64,000 nt of DNA from the NCBI GenBank assembly GCA_036245805.1, contig BTRK01000001.1, forward strand, positions 37,522,995-37,586,994, given 5' to 3'. The notes below the pieces were generated by a model. That model worked only from the letters and a program-made list of their open reading frames with translations. It did no database searches and was not told the DNA's origin. Origin of the DNA: Pristionchus mayeri (Eukaryota > Nematoda > Chromadorea > Rhabditida > Neodiplogasteridae). Positions 1-11,135 of the stretch are shown piece after piece; within the stretch, counting starts at the first letter, position 1; each line of letters starts with the position of its first letter. A program made the position numbers and the translations under genes.

Positions 1-180
1 TACACGACGAGAAAGCCATTTCTGAGTGATTCGTGCGGAAATTCCTGATAATTATTAGAGATCGAAATTCGGGCAATCGTCAATTATTCAGCACACTCAA
101 TGGTTGAGTTGAGAAAGTGTCTCATTCAGCGCATCACTACGTATTGCAAATTTTCTGCACGAAGAGACTCTCTAATTTTC

Positions 181-246
181 GGCACTAGGTCGCACTAGGC
201 ACTAGCACTAGGCGGCATGATCATTGTTCTCATCCGACCTAGTGCC
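181..246. repeat. Degenerate copy of the CRE-bearing palindromic MITE
   Basis: Starts GGCACTAGGTCG, has several extra CACTAGG units, and ends in TTCTCATCCGACCTAGTGCC. The right arm matches the family while the left arm is rearranged. Confidence 0.7.
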
Positions 247-456
247 GTTGCAGTCTCGTCTACTCGTCGATCGTCCTCCGACCACTCCGATCATCCGCGA
301 GCCCTCACCCGTGATAGCTGCCAGACGAAGCACCTCCTCCTTCATTCACGCGACGAAGGAAGAGTGCAAGAGTAAGCAATCTGACACATCGAACTACCCA
401 TCCTACTTGTCACTTCTCTCAATAATAACGAAATGATGGCACTTCTTCGATATTTG

Positions 457-474
457 CCCCCCCCCCCCCCCCCC
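457..474. repeat. Homopolymer C run
   Basis: Eighteen consecutive C. Its length is likely to be uncertain in any assembly. Confidence 0.9.
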
Positions 475-2745
475 TATCATTTCTCTTCCCCTCCCCATCG
501 CAAGGGGTCTGTGTGACCGAAATTCAGGGATATACCGAGAAATTAGTGAGAGTAAGGGAGGAAGGATGGGTGGGCCAAATATCGAAAAAGTGCCAAGAGA
601 TCTTCTGACGCAAGCAATCAGTCGAGACTACGCAATGGCGACACGCAGGGTTGATCGATGGAGGAAGTAAGAGAGGCAGAGAGGGTGTAGCATCAGTGGT
701 CAGAGGAGAGGAGAGAGAGGAGGAGGCAGAAGTGGGGGAGGCTAGGACACCTGGCCAGAGAGGCAATATCGCCTCGAGGGCACAAAAAAGTAATGGGTCG
801 GAGGGAAGCGAATCCAGACTTGATAGCAGCACTTGAGTGGGTGATTCTCACTCGCTTGAAGACACTTTCTGGACTCTCAAGCTTGTTGTCTCGTAAGAAT
901 AGGATCACAAAAATATCTCACTATTTCATCCAGTGATTCGTTGAGATTGAAGTTGTGATAGTGGATCCAGTTCGCTTTTTTCTTTCGCGTTCCGAAAATA
1001 ATACTTTCGAAAATAATACTTTATCGTTGTATGTTTGTGTTTTTTGGTTTAAATACGATTTCGTTAATAATTTTCCATAATTTTCTATCATTATTGCTGT
1101 CTTGTCGAGGTTGGAAATTTGGTTGCTCCTTTATCGCTATAAATGTAGTTGAAAACGGGAAACGAGCCCACATCTTAAAAATTGAGGTGGGAGACGGCTT
1201 CAAAGACTAATGAGCGCACTGGAGCGTAGTTGTTTGCGGACTTTGAGGTCATAACTGACCAACGAGGTGTATGTTCGGTGCTTTGCCGGGGTTATTACTT
1301 CTGAAAAAATGGGATTTGCACTCCAACTGCGTAGTCGTGTCTTGACGACTGTCAAATAACTTGACGTGATTGGCCGCTTAGATACATTTTTACTTTTTAA
1401 ATATTTATAAAAACATCAAGATAAAATATTTATTGTCCGAATACTCAAACTTTTAAGTTTAAGCTTAAAAGCCTCCCTTGATCCTTTTGACGACCCTTGA
1501 TTCGAGATTCTTCATTGATTAATGACCATTGTGTTAGCTAAGTGGTTCAAAGTTTTGGCGCATTTCCTGTCTAGCCCAACTTTTTCCGAGATTTAAGTGA
1601 TGTGATGAGAAGACAGGCTGAAAATCCGAAAATTGATCATCGAACGCCTTCCTTCGAGAAACGATACAACTGTTTCATCATTCTATGCACTAATCAGAGA
1701 GTTCAGAGAATGAAAAGAGCATACCATCGTCTACTTCCTTGTGATTCGAGTGGATTGAGAGGATGTTTCAGACTCGGTTCAGTCAGGGATCCGATTTCAC
1801 TCAACTCACCCTCTTTTCACATTCCTTGATCGCATTCCTTCTTCTTTCTTTCTCTCGCTTCCCCTCACTCAAACTGCGCCCCCAGGGTCGTTGGGATTTC
1901 AATATCGCATTTCAATATCTCTGCGTAATGATTTCAACGCCCATTTCACATCCTCAATTTCCGAGAATCCTGTGAATCCCTATTCTGTTTCTTAGCTCTT
2001 TCTGCGGATTGCGGACAACCTGCATATTAACAAGAAGTTTGCACGTTTCTAAGTAGAACAAGCTTCTTTCGTGTCTAAACAGTGGTTTGTTATGTTCGGA
2101 AAGCCACAATTAGTGAGGCACTGATTGCGATATCACTTTTGCATGCAAAATAGAAGCAGCTTACTAGCTTAGATTTGATTTCCGAAGCATGGAATAGGCG
2201 GAAGTTCGATTCTCATTCGTCTGTTCCCTTCCCGTTTTTTGACTCTCGCTCTCCCGACTATGATAGATGTGTCCAATGTTGCTTCTTTCCCGTCTCCTCT
2301 CTCCTCTTTTCTCACGCTCTCTCGTTGCTCAGCAGTCACTCATAAGATCAATCATACACCTGAAAGTCCTTCACTTCACTCGCCGCACCTTGCGGCCCTT
2401 CCTCTCCCTTCCATATTTTTGTTCGCTTCGAATCGTATCATCGAGTGTTATTTAATTCCGGATTTGTTGTTGCTTGATGATTTTTTCCGATGTTATTATT
2501 ATTTTCATTCCGCATGCTATCCGAATTACGAAAGATCCAAACACTAGCTAAATTGTGGATTGATATCTCCTAGACAGTAGTATCAACTTACACTTCCTAT
2601 ACAACAACTCTGTCATTAGGTAAAATCTCACACTCCGCCTAATCTGATACGCCTTTCTTGCACTTATCTAACCATATCTGATTCGGAAATTCGGTAGAGG
2701 AAGACACGAAGATGTCGAAGCTTCACTGGTTGGGTATCCTTGCCG

Positions 2746-2833
2746 GTGCTAGGTCGGATGAGAACTATGACGTCATGCCTCCTTTGATATATCAAAGGCG
2801 GCATGACGTCATAGTTCTCATCCGACCTAGCAC
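2746..2833. repeat. Palindromic MITE, near-perfect copy
   Basis: An 88-bp near-perfect inverted repeat beginning GTGCTAGGTCGG and ending CCGACCTAGCAC, with centre GATATATC. Each arm contains TGACGTCA. It is the least diverged member of a family found about eleven times in the window. Confidence 0.85.
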
Positions 2834-3302
2834 CTCCTCGGCTCACTTCTTAATTCGTAGAACGTGTGAATAGAAAGTGTCCGATCTCATTTCTCATACT
2901 CTCCATCGATCTTCTATCACTCATTCTAGTCTGCACCTATTAGTGTGAGGAAGATGCCTAGAGTGCGGAATTTTCGAGACTCAGAGAGAGGGAAGTGTAA
3001 TGAACGCGCGTGAATAAAAGCCTGTCTCAAGTTCACCCAGCTGTGCGATAGCTTGGAAATTCGCGACTTCATCATTTCTGTCTGAGCTTAGAACCATTCA
3101 TAATATTGGTGTTTAAATAAGCGCTTCATTTGAACAAAATAATTCCAGAGAATCTTGAGAGTGAAACGGCAGGAAATTACTCCTGGTGGCGGCGCCAAAA
3201 GTTTTCGGACACTGGCCAAAAACAATAGCCGATTCAATTCCCGGTGGAGTAATCGGGAAGAGGAGGAGGCGATAGACGGACCACATTTTCTGGAATCAGG
3301 CT

Positions 3303-3337
3303 GGAACCCGAACCGAACCCGAACCCGAACGGGAACC
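3303..3337. repeat. Short ACCCGA-type hexamer array
   Basis: About five imperfect units of ACCCGA in tandem. No function is apparent. Confidence 0.7.
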
Positions 3338-4178
3338 GTACAGTCTCGAATCGTAACCCGCTCTAGCGAGAGAGTGAGAAGTGGCACTTGAATTTATGCA
3401 CATAATTGCTTGGCTGTTCATTAAATATACAAAATTTCGCTATCCTTAAATCAGCTCATAAAAAAATAGAAATTCGCGGCTCACGACCAGTGACCCTAAA
3501 TCTGTCCTCGACCCTTCTCCTCCTCTCTGACTTCCGCCTCTCGCCAGTAATTATCCACCCATCCGCGCTTCTACAAGACCAGCTCGCTTCCCCCTTGCAA
3601 CCAGCGCGCGCTTTCGAACTTGAATAATCTATTCCTCTGTTTTTGCTCATATTCACATCTGCTCAACCTATATGGATAGTGATTTTGCGCAAGCAACTTT
3701 CACTACATTATATGTGCTTTATGGTCGATTCTACAAGTAGGCCTTGCGTGCACAACTCTCTAGGGGGGCATTCTAGGAGACATGCTCCCTATCTCGTGGT
3801 GAGAAATAAAGGAGACAAAGCGGAGTGGCCTTTCGACAGATTGACAACTTGAAGGTGGCGATCTGGCGACTCTCTTTCTTACGATATGCATTTCTCTAAA
3901 ATGTTGATAGACCATCTAAAGGCAATTCGTTGATCTTTTCTCCCATGTTAATTATGGTGTTTACTTTCATCAGGATGTTCTTGCACACAGCTCTAATTTT
4001 GAAAACACCTTTAATCTGTTGACTTCAGTAGATGGTAGCCGCAAGATTCTATTTTTTTGGTTATTAGCTAAAAAAATTTGATCATATAAATTTCGCGCGC
4101 ATATATTGACAGATGTTATTCCAAATTTGCACTTTATTCGATCATTTCTGCTATACTAAAATATACTATACTATACTA

Positions 4179-4206
4179 TACTAAAAACCTCCATTTCGGG
4201 TACCAT
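4179..4206 (+). repeat. Displaced 28-bp copy of LINE coding sequence
   Basis: These 28 bases match 4666-4693 inside the LINE reverse transcriptase frame exactly. They lie about 110 bp before the present 5' end of the element, after an ATACT microsatellite. This suggests internal rearrangement during or after insertion. Confidence 0.8.
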
Positions 4207-4289
4207 TGCACTTTGGAGAGAAATAGCTAAATTTTCAATAGGCGGTCAGTCGAAGAAATCGTTGAAAATCTAGAGAAGTGCGAACTAAC

Positions 4290-5413
4290 GCTCGCAACGC
4301 GTGTTCATTGGAGATTATTTATCACCTCCCTCACCTATTCAGTCTGGTGTCCCCCAAGGTTCTTCTATCGGACCTTTGCTATTCATTATTTACGTCAATA
4401 ACTTGGGTAAATGCATTCCTAAGACGATTCATTACAATATATTTGCTGACGACCTCAAGATTTACGCGGTGGTCCCTGATTATAGCAAAGACCTTCAAAA
4501 TGCGATTTACAAAATATCTGACTGGACTATCCAATGGAATATGAGTATTAGCTCACCTAAATGTAATGTCCTACACCTAGGGAATCTAAAGAACCGAACT
4601 CAATATATTCTTAATGGCCAAATTATAACGAGCAAAGAGATAGTGCGAGACCTTGGTGTATTTTTTACTAAAAACCTCCATTTCGGGTACCATATAAATA
4701 CAATTAGTAAGAAAGCGCGATCAATGTGTAATCTGATGCTGAGATCCTTTCATGCTACATCACCCGACCTTCTTTTAAAAGCATACAAAATATACATTCG
4801 TCCACTCTTAGAATCGTCCAGCATAATATGGAATCCCACTTCAGTAGGTCTTGTAAATGAACTCGAATCTGTGCAGAGAGAGTTTACCAGGAGAGTTCTG
4901 CGACGTTGTTCTGTCCCCCCACTGTCCTATCCCGATAGATTGAAAATTTTCACACTTGAAACCCTTGAGTATCGCCGCGCCTTACGGGATATGTTCTATG
5001 TGTATGATTCCATTCATAATACCGTTCACCACGACTCTGCTGACTTGTACACAATCACTCCGCTCACTCGTGATTTGCGCTCCTCAAATAGTTTACGCAT
5101 TTCTATTCCCTTCAGAGTGCCGGTCTCGATTTCAACTTGTGCTAGTAGAGTCCTACCGCTCTGGAACACCCTCCCTGACCCAATAGTTATCTCACCCCGT
5201 CCCATGTTCCGCAGAGAAATCAGTAAATTCCCCGACCTAGCCCTATCAATCTCACGAATTCGATTGTAACATATAACTGCCACATACCACCACCCCATTC
5301 CCCCAGCTCGCTGTGATCGAGCCCGAAGACCGACCTGCTCTTCCCTATTCTTCCCTCAACGGCTATTAATGCTGTCGGTGATAAAGATTAAAGATTAAAG
5401 ATTAAAGATTAAC
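4290..5413 (+). mobile_element. 5'-truncated non-LTR retrotransposon (LINE, CR1/Jockey-like)
   Basis: Contains the second half of a reverse transcriptase frame, a short 3' UTR, and a tandem TAAAGAT tail (about four units, 5385-5412). Short simple-repeat 3' tails are typical of CR1-like LINEs. The 5' part with endonuclease and RT fingers is absent, as expected for a target-primed insertion that stopped early. The exact left edge is not determinable and no target duplication was recognised. Confidence 0.8.
4301..5269 (+). pseudogene. LINE reverse transcriptase, 3' half
   Basis: An open frame of about 322 codons encodes the RT palm and thumb and the region after it. Visible motifs in order are SGVPQGSSIGPLLFIIY (RT block with GVPQGS, near the start), FADDLKIY (the catalytic YADD/FADD box, about residue 50), a block starting LGVFFTKNLHFGYHI, and a conserved C-terminal part with RPLLESSSIIWNP and VQREFTRRVLRR. 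This order matches CR1/Jockey-type LINEs. The frame is unbroken to its stop, but the endonuclease and the first RT blocks are missing, so it cannot act alone. Translation from the internal start is not expected, so it is treated as a dead copy. The intact downstream frame suggests a fairly recent insertion. Confidence 0.8.
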
Positions 5414-6514
5414 TACTTCCAGTACAGTCCTTCTCCCTGCTCCTTCCCGTGTCTGCTCATGACAACTCTTCGCCTGCTGAGAAATGGGTGTCGCGCATCC
5501 ATCCTTTGTCTCCTCTCTCTCTCTCTTTAGCCTTTCCCGTCTCGCTTCTCCCAATAACTCAGTTACCTCCCATTTACACTTCTGGAAGGGAGGCCCACGC
5601 AGACGCTCAGATTATGGAAGCGCATCGTTTTGCCTTTCGAAAATTCTTCTTTCACTGAAAACAGCTAGTTCTTGTCGCTTTTTCTTGGTTCATTCGTGCA
5701 ATTCTTGTAATATTTTTGCAACTGATTGTGATTTTACGATGCTTTCATGCATTTTTCTTTGAACTATGAGTCAATGTCGTTTGGTCCCTAATTCCTCCTT
5801 CCTCTCATTTTTTCCGAACGTTCATAAACATAAGTGCAAGCGTCTCACCCTCCATGCTATCAGCCGAAGTTCCTTGTCTTGTTTACCAGAATAACCTCAT
5901 CCCAATAGGTCAGATCACGCAATCTCTCACATAAATGCGATTTTTTAAGTCGGGAAAATACAGTGAAAACAAACAAATCGTTCACACATTTTCCAATTTC
6001 TCCATTCTGCCTTTCTCTAGCATGCTGTAGATCCCTTGCGGTCTTATCTGCTTAATGAAGAGTGAGTGGAACGAACAGATTCCTCTCCCTCTCCCTTCCC
6101 TCGCTCGAGTGGCCGCCTTCTTCTCTAACGAGGAAAAGATGATGCGAAATGAGGAGCTTGCCCTCCGACCCCCTCTCTCTTTCCCGCTTGTTCCTCTTCT
6201 CTACCCCCTCTCCCACCCACACATTCACTCATCTCCTCCAACCGGGTAGTCATCATCCGAGATGAAGCTCTTCTCCTTCTGTTCCATCATCTCTCTCTTC
6301 CTCTTCCTCTCTAACTTCTCTCCAATGCACTCAAGTGCTCACACTCTCTGCCCTCAGAGAGATAATGACTAGCTCCCCTCTCCCTCTTCAGGAATGCCCT
6401 CCTCCTCCTCCGTACTCTCTCGGATGGGGGCGGCGTTGGCGCCCTCGCTCGTGCCCGTCTGCTCGTCGACCACCGCGAGCGCCCGACGACACTCACGAGC
6501 CGCCAGCAGGTGGG

Positions 6515-6580
6515 TACGGTAGGACTAGATACGGTAGGACTAGGTTACGGTAGGACTGGGTTACGGTATGGTACGGTATG
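6515..6580. repeat. 16-bp minisatellite, ACGGTAGGACTAGGTT-type unit
   Basis: Three near-identical 16-bp units followed by two shortened ACGGTATG units. The core TACGGTA is the reverse complement of TACCGTA, a motif enriched across the window. Confidence 0.85.
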
Positions 6581-6787
6581 ATCGCTCACGTTGTGAGGTG
6601 AGAGAGTGCAGATAGATGGGCAACTCTCTAGTCGCGTTGCATGACACGAACGTTTGAAAATGGTTTTACATCACAGCGGAAAAGAAAGGTTTTGTAAGGA
6701 GGCCTCTCCTTGTGCGAGTTCAATAGGTGAAGGCATAACGGAAAACTCAGAAAAACGACTACTCAGAAACGCCTTAATCCTTATTCC

Positions 6788-6860
6788 GCTTAGGCTTCTG
6801 AGGCTTCTAAGGCTTAGGTTACTTAATCGCCTTAGTTTAAGGTTGCTTAGGCTTAGGTGG
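6788..6860 (+). repeat. Degenerate telomere-like (TTAGGC-related) interstitial tract
   Basis: Repeated GCTTAGG, GCTTCTGAGG and GGTTGCTTAGG words spaced 5-8 bp apart resemble the nematode telomere repeat TTAGGC in diverged form. There are exact GCTTAGGC matches, but no long perfect run. Confidence 0.45.
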
Positions 6861-7602
6861 CGATCCCTCCTCTCCGGATTCTAAAAGTTCCACTCCGCCC
6901 TTCATCTCTTCCGGCAATCTCTGCTAGTCTCCCACTAGCCGCCGGCCCATATCTCGCTTAGTAATCTGATTGCCCAAGTGTAGCTCTTCGCGCTTTTCGA
7001 ATGCCTCAGAACGACTTTGCGTTCTCGAAAGCTATATTATTATTATTTTAAATATTTTAATTATAATTTATTAAATTGAGGGAGATGACGCGAGAGGGCA
7101 TGGCTGCCTCGACCTTCAGCCTGCAGCATCCTAGGTTTCAGTTTTCAAAACAATTATTTATTTATCTTAAAAGTAGAAATATTTATGATTTCTATCATGG
7201 AAATGAATTAGTGCAGCAATTCTTTTCGCTGCTGGAAAAAAAGAGTCATGTAATCAAATGACTTCCGTCCTGCATTTTCATCGTTGAAGCTCGGTTTCCA
7301 AGTTCGTATTGTCATTCCTCACGAGTGCCTGATTCAGGGAGCGGACCTGTTCACTGGGAGCGAAATCCTCCTCGAAACTGACACTCGAAGACGAGTTGCT
7401 CGACATTCTATACGCAGTCGGGTAAGATTTTCGAAGATTTTCCGCGTCCTCATTCTGACATCTTCATATTTTACGTAATTTCATCGTGCCTACGAACCCT
7501 TCTATCTCTTGTTTTTCTTAGTTCTTCGTAATTAGTAGCTCTCGAATTCGTCCCAGACTGGCGAATATTTACTGCGCGCTCCGCGCTCTTCCTTCTGTAT
7601 TC

Positions 7603-7739
7603 ATGGACTCTTTCCTGTTCCCAGACCCCCAGTCCAGTCTCTCCGGCCTCCGGGCCCGCTACTTTCCGGCTCCGTCCGGAATTGCCGGCTCTAGCATGGA
7701 TTCCGACTCCGAGACCGACTTGCTCATTCCGCTGCTGCG
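7603..7739 (+). CDS. Candidate orphan first exon of unknown gene
   Basis: From ATG at 7603 a 45-codon frame of coding-like composition runs to a good donor, CG followed by GTGAGT at 7740. It reads MDSFLFPDPQSSLSGLRARY at the start and ends SDSETDLLIPLL. Two coding bases are left over at the donor. The upstream bases give no clear acceptor, so it would be a first exon. It lies about 3.4 kb before tmc-1 on the same strand and could be an alternative 5' exon. However, its phase does not fit any convincing acceptor in tmc-1 exon 1 without an extra exon. Product unknown. Confidence 0.3.
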
Positions 7740-10700
7740 GTGAGTTGTCGTGCACTGATAAATATCAGAAAGCCCTTTCGCGTCGATTTTTGCATTGCGT
7801 GCACGACTAGTAAACGTCGACCTCTCTCTCTCTATCCTTTACATCCTCTTCCTTTCCGTTCTCGGCTTCATGTGTTGCCTATCACTCTCGCTGATTGATG
7901 ATTGCGCGCCCTCGGTGTGTCCCTGTCCTCCCCGGAGGAGAGAGAGAGGGCAGATGGGCAAACGTCGACCGCCCCGGCCGCACTCGGCACACCACCCGCA
8001 ATCCGTCACGCTGCGCACCTCTCATGCATTCCGGAAGCGGAGCGAAACCTGGAGCTCTAAAAGGGAGAGCCGATGGAGTCTCTCCCGTTTTCGCCTACTC
8101 TATCGTATCTCTGACCGGGACCAGAAAGAGAGCCAGAGAGGGCGATATAATCCTGAAAGGGATCCCTGAGGTGGAAGTGAAGTACCCGGGAAGTGAGGGA
8201 GACGTGTGTGTTCGCGGATTTTCATGGTCCAATAGCGCTAAAGTTGCCTTTGCGCATTCTACTGCAGTCTAGTACAGCCCACTCACAGAACCAAGTCTCT
8301 CGCATACAAAATGTAAATTTCGAAAAAATAGAATCTCCATTTTGCAGAATCGAAAAAAGCCTCTCACACCAAATCCAACTATTCATGATTTGGACTGTGC
8401 CAAAGGCTGTCAATCGGTCACTGTCTAATGGATAATAGGGCATTTTCAGGAAACAAAACGCAATAGTACGAGTCGTAATCACTAATCCATCTTTAAATTG
8501 GTACGAATTTTGCATGAATTATCCCCATTTTCAATTCACATCGCCCGGAAGAAGGAGCATGAGTTTCTTTTGCATTCTTCAAATTAGCCTTCTCGATCTC
8601 ATCCCTTGGAACGAACATGCTACGGCTTCCTTAGTTTCTTTCGATTTTCTTAACCCTCCAACGTTATCATCAATCTTGTTCCCCCATAAATCGCCGTGAG
8701 CATCGTCCTTGTGATCAACGGTGGGCGCTGCTCTCATTGCTCTCTTCCTCCTTCTCATTCCTCCACTCCCTCGGGTCCACTTGCCCCCTCGTAGCCCGGC
8801 CATTTCTCTGGCCCTCTCGATATTGCCTGCTCTCTCGTTCCCTCTAACCGGCGATAGATTATTGAAGAGTGAGAGACAGCCTTAGGCCAGAAAGGAAGCA
8901 AAGCAGAAAGCGTGAAGAATATCAAGGGCTTTTGATGGATCTGCGCGGAGGGAATGGGAGAGGTGAGGACAGTTGGGGGATTTCACAATTTTCGAAAATA
9001 TTTCCCAAATATTTTGAGAATAGTCCCGAGTAAGGTTCTCTTATTGAAAAATTTTGGTATAATTATCTGATATGTTTGATGTTCGACCTATAGATGAACT
9101 ACGTGTACACGAAACATATATGAAAATAATGCAAAAAGATTCCAATAAGAGAACTCTAGTCCCGAGTTCTTTCAAAACTGTCAAGCGCTTCTTCCTTCAA
9201 AGTCCTCAAGAAACTCTCGGCGTTCTTCTAATCTCTAAAGTGATTTGTGCCCTTTTCTTGCATCAGGGTAAGTAAAAAGCGTCCTAGCTTTCTACTTTTT
9301 TCGGCCATTCGACCTCCCGATTTACGACCAATTCAGACGCCAATATCCCTCAAATCTAAGAAAATGGAGGTAATTCGGGGGCGCAATTCATTGTCGGGTT
9401 TCGAGCAGGCTGGATGAATCTATTTCTCCCTTCCCACTCTCTTCTCCTCTCTACGGCTCGGAAGTGTCGCATTTGAGAAATGAACTGGGCTAGCATATCG
9501 AATCTCGGCTAGTGTCCTACACACTTGACATAATCCTCAAGGGATTTTACAAGCCACAAGAATATCAGAGGGTGGGGGGGGGCTTACCTAGATGATAAAA
9601 TGACACGATTCAGGTATTCAGTGCAGAGGAAAGATTAATACGATCATGATACAAAACATAAGGCATCAGCGTTTCAAACAATGCGCATATTTCATAGATT
9701 GAGCAGTTGAGAGTCCATTTCAGGCTCAGAATTTTGTGAAAATGGACAATCTAAAACGGCTGCTGCAGAATCCTTACGTTCTCGCTCAGAACTCATTCTC
9801 TCCGGTGATCATTCTTAGTGAGGGGGCCACTTTGGCGGGCCGTCGGCCACCTATCAGGCACCCTCATCAGCGCTTCCATTTCTCCTATTAGAGCGAGCGT
9901 GCTCTCCTCACTTTAAACGCACTCTCGTCTCTCTAACCTACGAGAGAGCCTTCCCAATGGAGATTCTATTAGACTCTCTCTTCGGTTTGCACACTCTCTC
10001 ATCGTCGTGTCCGTCGAGAGACAACCTATACTGGAGAGAACCATCTCGATTCTTCCTCGATGATTGCACTAACTCTCAAATAGGCACAATTTCCCGTGAG
10101 CGCTAATGAAAAAAGTTGGGTCTGTGAGGCGGGGAAGACGCGGTGGCCATTGATTCAGATGAATAGAGGGAATGTGCAAGAGGGGTCGAAAAAAATTCAA
10201 TACAATTCAAATCATCACGTTGTTCCCAGTTAGTTAACAGCCTTCGGCAAGTCGAAGCCGACGTGTTGGCATCTTTTGCATGACATCTGTGCATAATTCG
10301 CGCAAAGGGCTATTTTGCACGTATTTTCTTAGCTCTAGGGTGAAGGTGCGTAAAGCAAGGGATCCAGCATGTTTTCTCGCGTCATGAGTCCTTTCAGAGA
10401 ACTCATAAGAATGCATTGGTTGTGGGAGATAGAGTCCGCTAAAATAGTCCCTTCCATCGCACTATGCACGTGCCATTTCTACTTCCTGCACTGCAGGGAT
10501 GAGCAGTTGTGAAGATATCAAGAGCTGAAAGTTTGCAATTTTTTGGTTCCAATTTCTAGCTTCATCTCCTACTAATTCGTAGAAAGCGGGATAGGTTTAC
10601 AATTGGAATACCCATGCGTATAATCGTGAAGATCTGTCTGGCCACTAAATAGACCTTATGCTTGTTCCCAGAACATTCACATAAAGTGGAGCGGGAAGAA

Positions 10701-11135
10701 GCACTCAGTTCCCAGCAAGATTGCAACGTCCTCAGTTTATCTCTTATCTTCTTCTTCTTCTCCTTCTCCATGTCTCATCACTCACTGCTGCACGACTGAT
10801 CAAGAAGACGACACTGGGTCAGCTTCTCTGCGTCTCTGCCCATCGAGCTTTCCTCTCCCTCTCTGCGATCCCTACGATCGGCCAGTTATGACGAGAGTCC
10901 CAGACGAGCAGAGTCATCAGAGGCAGAGCGAGAGAGACAAGAGATTCATTCCTCAGCTGAAAGATAGAGGAGGGAGAAAGGCAGAGAGAGAAACAAGGGC
11001 CGGCCAGAAGGAGGGAGGAGGGCCACTTCCCTTCCAGTAGCCACTCTGCTGCAGTCGGAGAAGCTCGTGACGTCACCGGGGCGGTCGCAGCAGCAGCAGC
11101 CGCCGCAGGTGCTGCTGCAGCTGCCCGACTCCCGC
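7740..11135. other. Upstream region of tmc-1, no recognised gene
   Basis: Contains GA/CT-rich tracts (including a loosely palindromic one near 9890-10040) and short frames without splice support. It probably includes the tmc-1 promoter and 5' UTR. The frame before the ATG at 11136 stays open back to about 10965, so an upstream spliced start is possible. Confidence 0.45.
11068..11075 (+). promoter_or_regulatory. TGACGTCA (CRE consensus) just upstream of the tmc-1 ATG
   Basis: A perfect 8-bp CREB/ATF consensus 61 bp before the proposed start codon. It may lie in 5' UTR or core promoter. It is seen as sequence only; function is inferred. Confidence 0.35.

Larger units (their letters stand above)
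1..4178. other. Intergenic stretch without a recognisable gene
   Basis: No frame here has coding character with usable splice sites. The stretch holds a degenerate MITE copy (181-246), an 18-base C run (457-474), a good palindromic MITE copy (2746-2833) and a short hexamer array (3303-3337). GA/CT-rich low-complexity tracts explain most of the short open frames. Confidence 0.6.
5414..7602. other. Intergenic stretch with simple repeats
   Basis: CT-rich tracts, a 16-bp minisatellite (6515-6580) and a telomere-like degenerate tract (6788-6860). No gene with consistent frame and splice sites was found. Confidence 0.5.
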